Under the pieces are notes generated by a model. That model was not told the DNA's origin and made no database searches. It was given only the letters and a program-made list of their open reading frames with translations. Shown here one piece after another: positions 5,458 to 6,089 of a stretch of 6,089 nucleotides of DNA (the stretch's first letter is position 1; every line of letters begins with the position of its first letter). The stretch spans positions 1 through 6,089 of the forward strand of contig JAKASC010000149.1 of NCBI GenBank assembly GCA_021828245.1. Direction: 5' to 3'. The stretch comes from Acidobacteriota bacterium (GTDB taxonomy: Bacteria; Acidobacteriota; Terriglobia; UBA7540). A program made the position numbers and the translations under genes.

Positions 5458-6089
5458 CTATAGCGCCTTCTGCCTGGCGATAGCGTTGGCTTGTGAGGCA
5501 GCCCTCGACTGGAAATTGCCCGGATGGTTGCCCGAGGCAGCTCGGTAGGCGGCGAGGATATCCGGCAAGCTGATGACGCCTTGAAGGTCATTGAAGTCGG
5601 CCCGATGGACCACCGGCAGAACGGGCCAATCACCCATTACCTGGAGGGCATGGTCAAGTGGTTGGTCGGGATGCAGGTGGGGCAGCGCGGCGTTGGGCAA
5701 AGCCTCCGAGAGCCGCAGGTTGCCTTGCCCTTCTCCGTTCAGGCGCCGCAGCGTGTCTTTGGAGACGCCGCTCCAATTACCGTCACGATGACGAATCAGA
5801 AAAAATTGTTGATGGAGCGCTTCAACGCGCGGCAGGACCTCGGCCACGGTTTCATCGGCTTGCAAGACCAGTTCCGTCGGCGGACGCATGGCGTCCTCGA
5901 TTTGCAGGGTGGTCTCCTCGCGCCGCTCCTCCATGGAGGGCAATTCCACGCCATCCTGTCGCGCCAGCAAATCAAACAGAGGCGTCGGCTGATAGCGGTA
6001 ACCGATGAGGTAAGCGATGGTATTTGAAATCATGACGGGGATGATGATGGAATAATTGCCGCTCACCTCCATGACCATGAAGACCGAGG
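5458..6089 (-). CDS. ClC-family chloride channel/transporter with C-terminal CBS pair; partial, N-terminus beyond right edge
   Basis: About 209 codons of the C-terminal part are visible; the frame is open to the right edge, so the ATG at 6078 is internal. SVFMVMEVSGNYSIIIPVMI followed by SNTIAYLIGYRY corresponds to the last ClC membrane helices (the MvfEmTGdYsiilPlm motif). Next comes QPTPLFDLLARQDG, where the PLY of E. coli ClcA (Tyr445, an inner chloride ligand) aligns with PLF, so the Tyr is apparently Phe. Two cytoplasmic CBS domains follow: IEDAMRPPTELVL... to VSKDTLRRL, and LSEALPNAALPHL... to VISLPDILAAYR. CBS pairs usually sense adenine nucleotides and gate the channel. The gene is convergent with the E2 gene and separated from it by 79 nt. 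No link to the RiPP operon is apparent. Confidence 0.92.
   Translation of the reverse strand, partial: SVFMVMEVSGNYSIIIPVMISNTIAYLIGYRYQPTPLFDLLARQDGVELPSMEERREETTLQIEDAMRPPTELVLQADETVAEVLPRVEALHQQFFLIRHRDGNWSGVSKDTLRRLNGEGQGNLRLSEALPNAALPHLHPDQPLDHALQVMGDWPVLPVVHRADFNDLQGVISLPDILAAYRAASGNHPGNFQSRAASQANAIARQKAL

Noticed and set aside
1..6089. CRISPR arrays, tRNA/rRNA genes, insertion sequences
   Set aside because: No regularly spaced repeats, no tRNA-like cloverleaf, no transposase and no terminal inverted repeats were seen.

Overview
This window (about 6.1 kb, GC-rich, tightly packed) looks like bacterial chromosome. The style of the lipoyl domain of the E2 gene and the general gene content resemble Acidobacteriota-type genomes, but that is a weak inference.

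Left half (minus strand, about 3512 down to 1): one compact operon that I read as an uncharacterised RiPP (ribosomally made, post-translationally modified peptide) pathway. In transcription order it has: a sigma70-like promoter (TTGAAA, 17 nt, TATAAG); a 25-codon peptide gene with a very strong Shine-Dalgarno; two hairpins; a DUF692/MNIO multinuclear iron oxidase; a partner protein with a C-terminal winged-helix-like segment; an EgtD-type SAM methyltransferase (the fold of the ergothioneine histidine Nalpha-trimethylase) with altered substrate residues; and an ABC ATPase of the betaine/choline/ergothioneine transporter type that runs off the left edge. Two junctions are 4-bp ATGA overlaps, so the enzymes are probably translationally coupled.

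The most striking point is the end of the peptide gene. The 25-residue product has no cysteine, the usual MNIO target. Its terminator is UGA, followed by one His codon and then UAA, and a stem-loop with the spacing of a bacterial SECIS starts 9 nt after the UGA. If UGA is read as selenocysteine, the peptide ends in ...Pro-Thr-Sec-His. That would give the MNIO a chalcogen residue. With an EgtD-like methyltransferase and a betaine-type transporter it suggests a selenium- and/or betaine-containing small product. This is a hypothesis; the operon itself is firmly visible.

Right half: a 5'-truncated 2-oxoacid dehydrogenase E1-beta remnant (+), an intact dihydrolipoyl acyltransferase E2 (+), and, convergent to it, the C-terminal part of a ClC-family chloride channel/transporter with two CBS domains (-, runs off the right edge). 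The E1-beta remnant keeps only its C-terminal domain and abuts the RiPP promoter, as if the RiPP cassette or a deletion had removed the rest.
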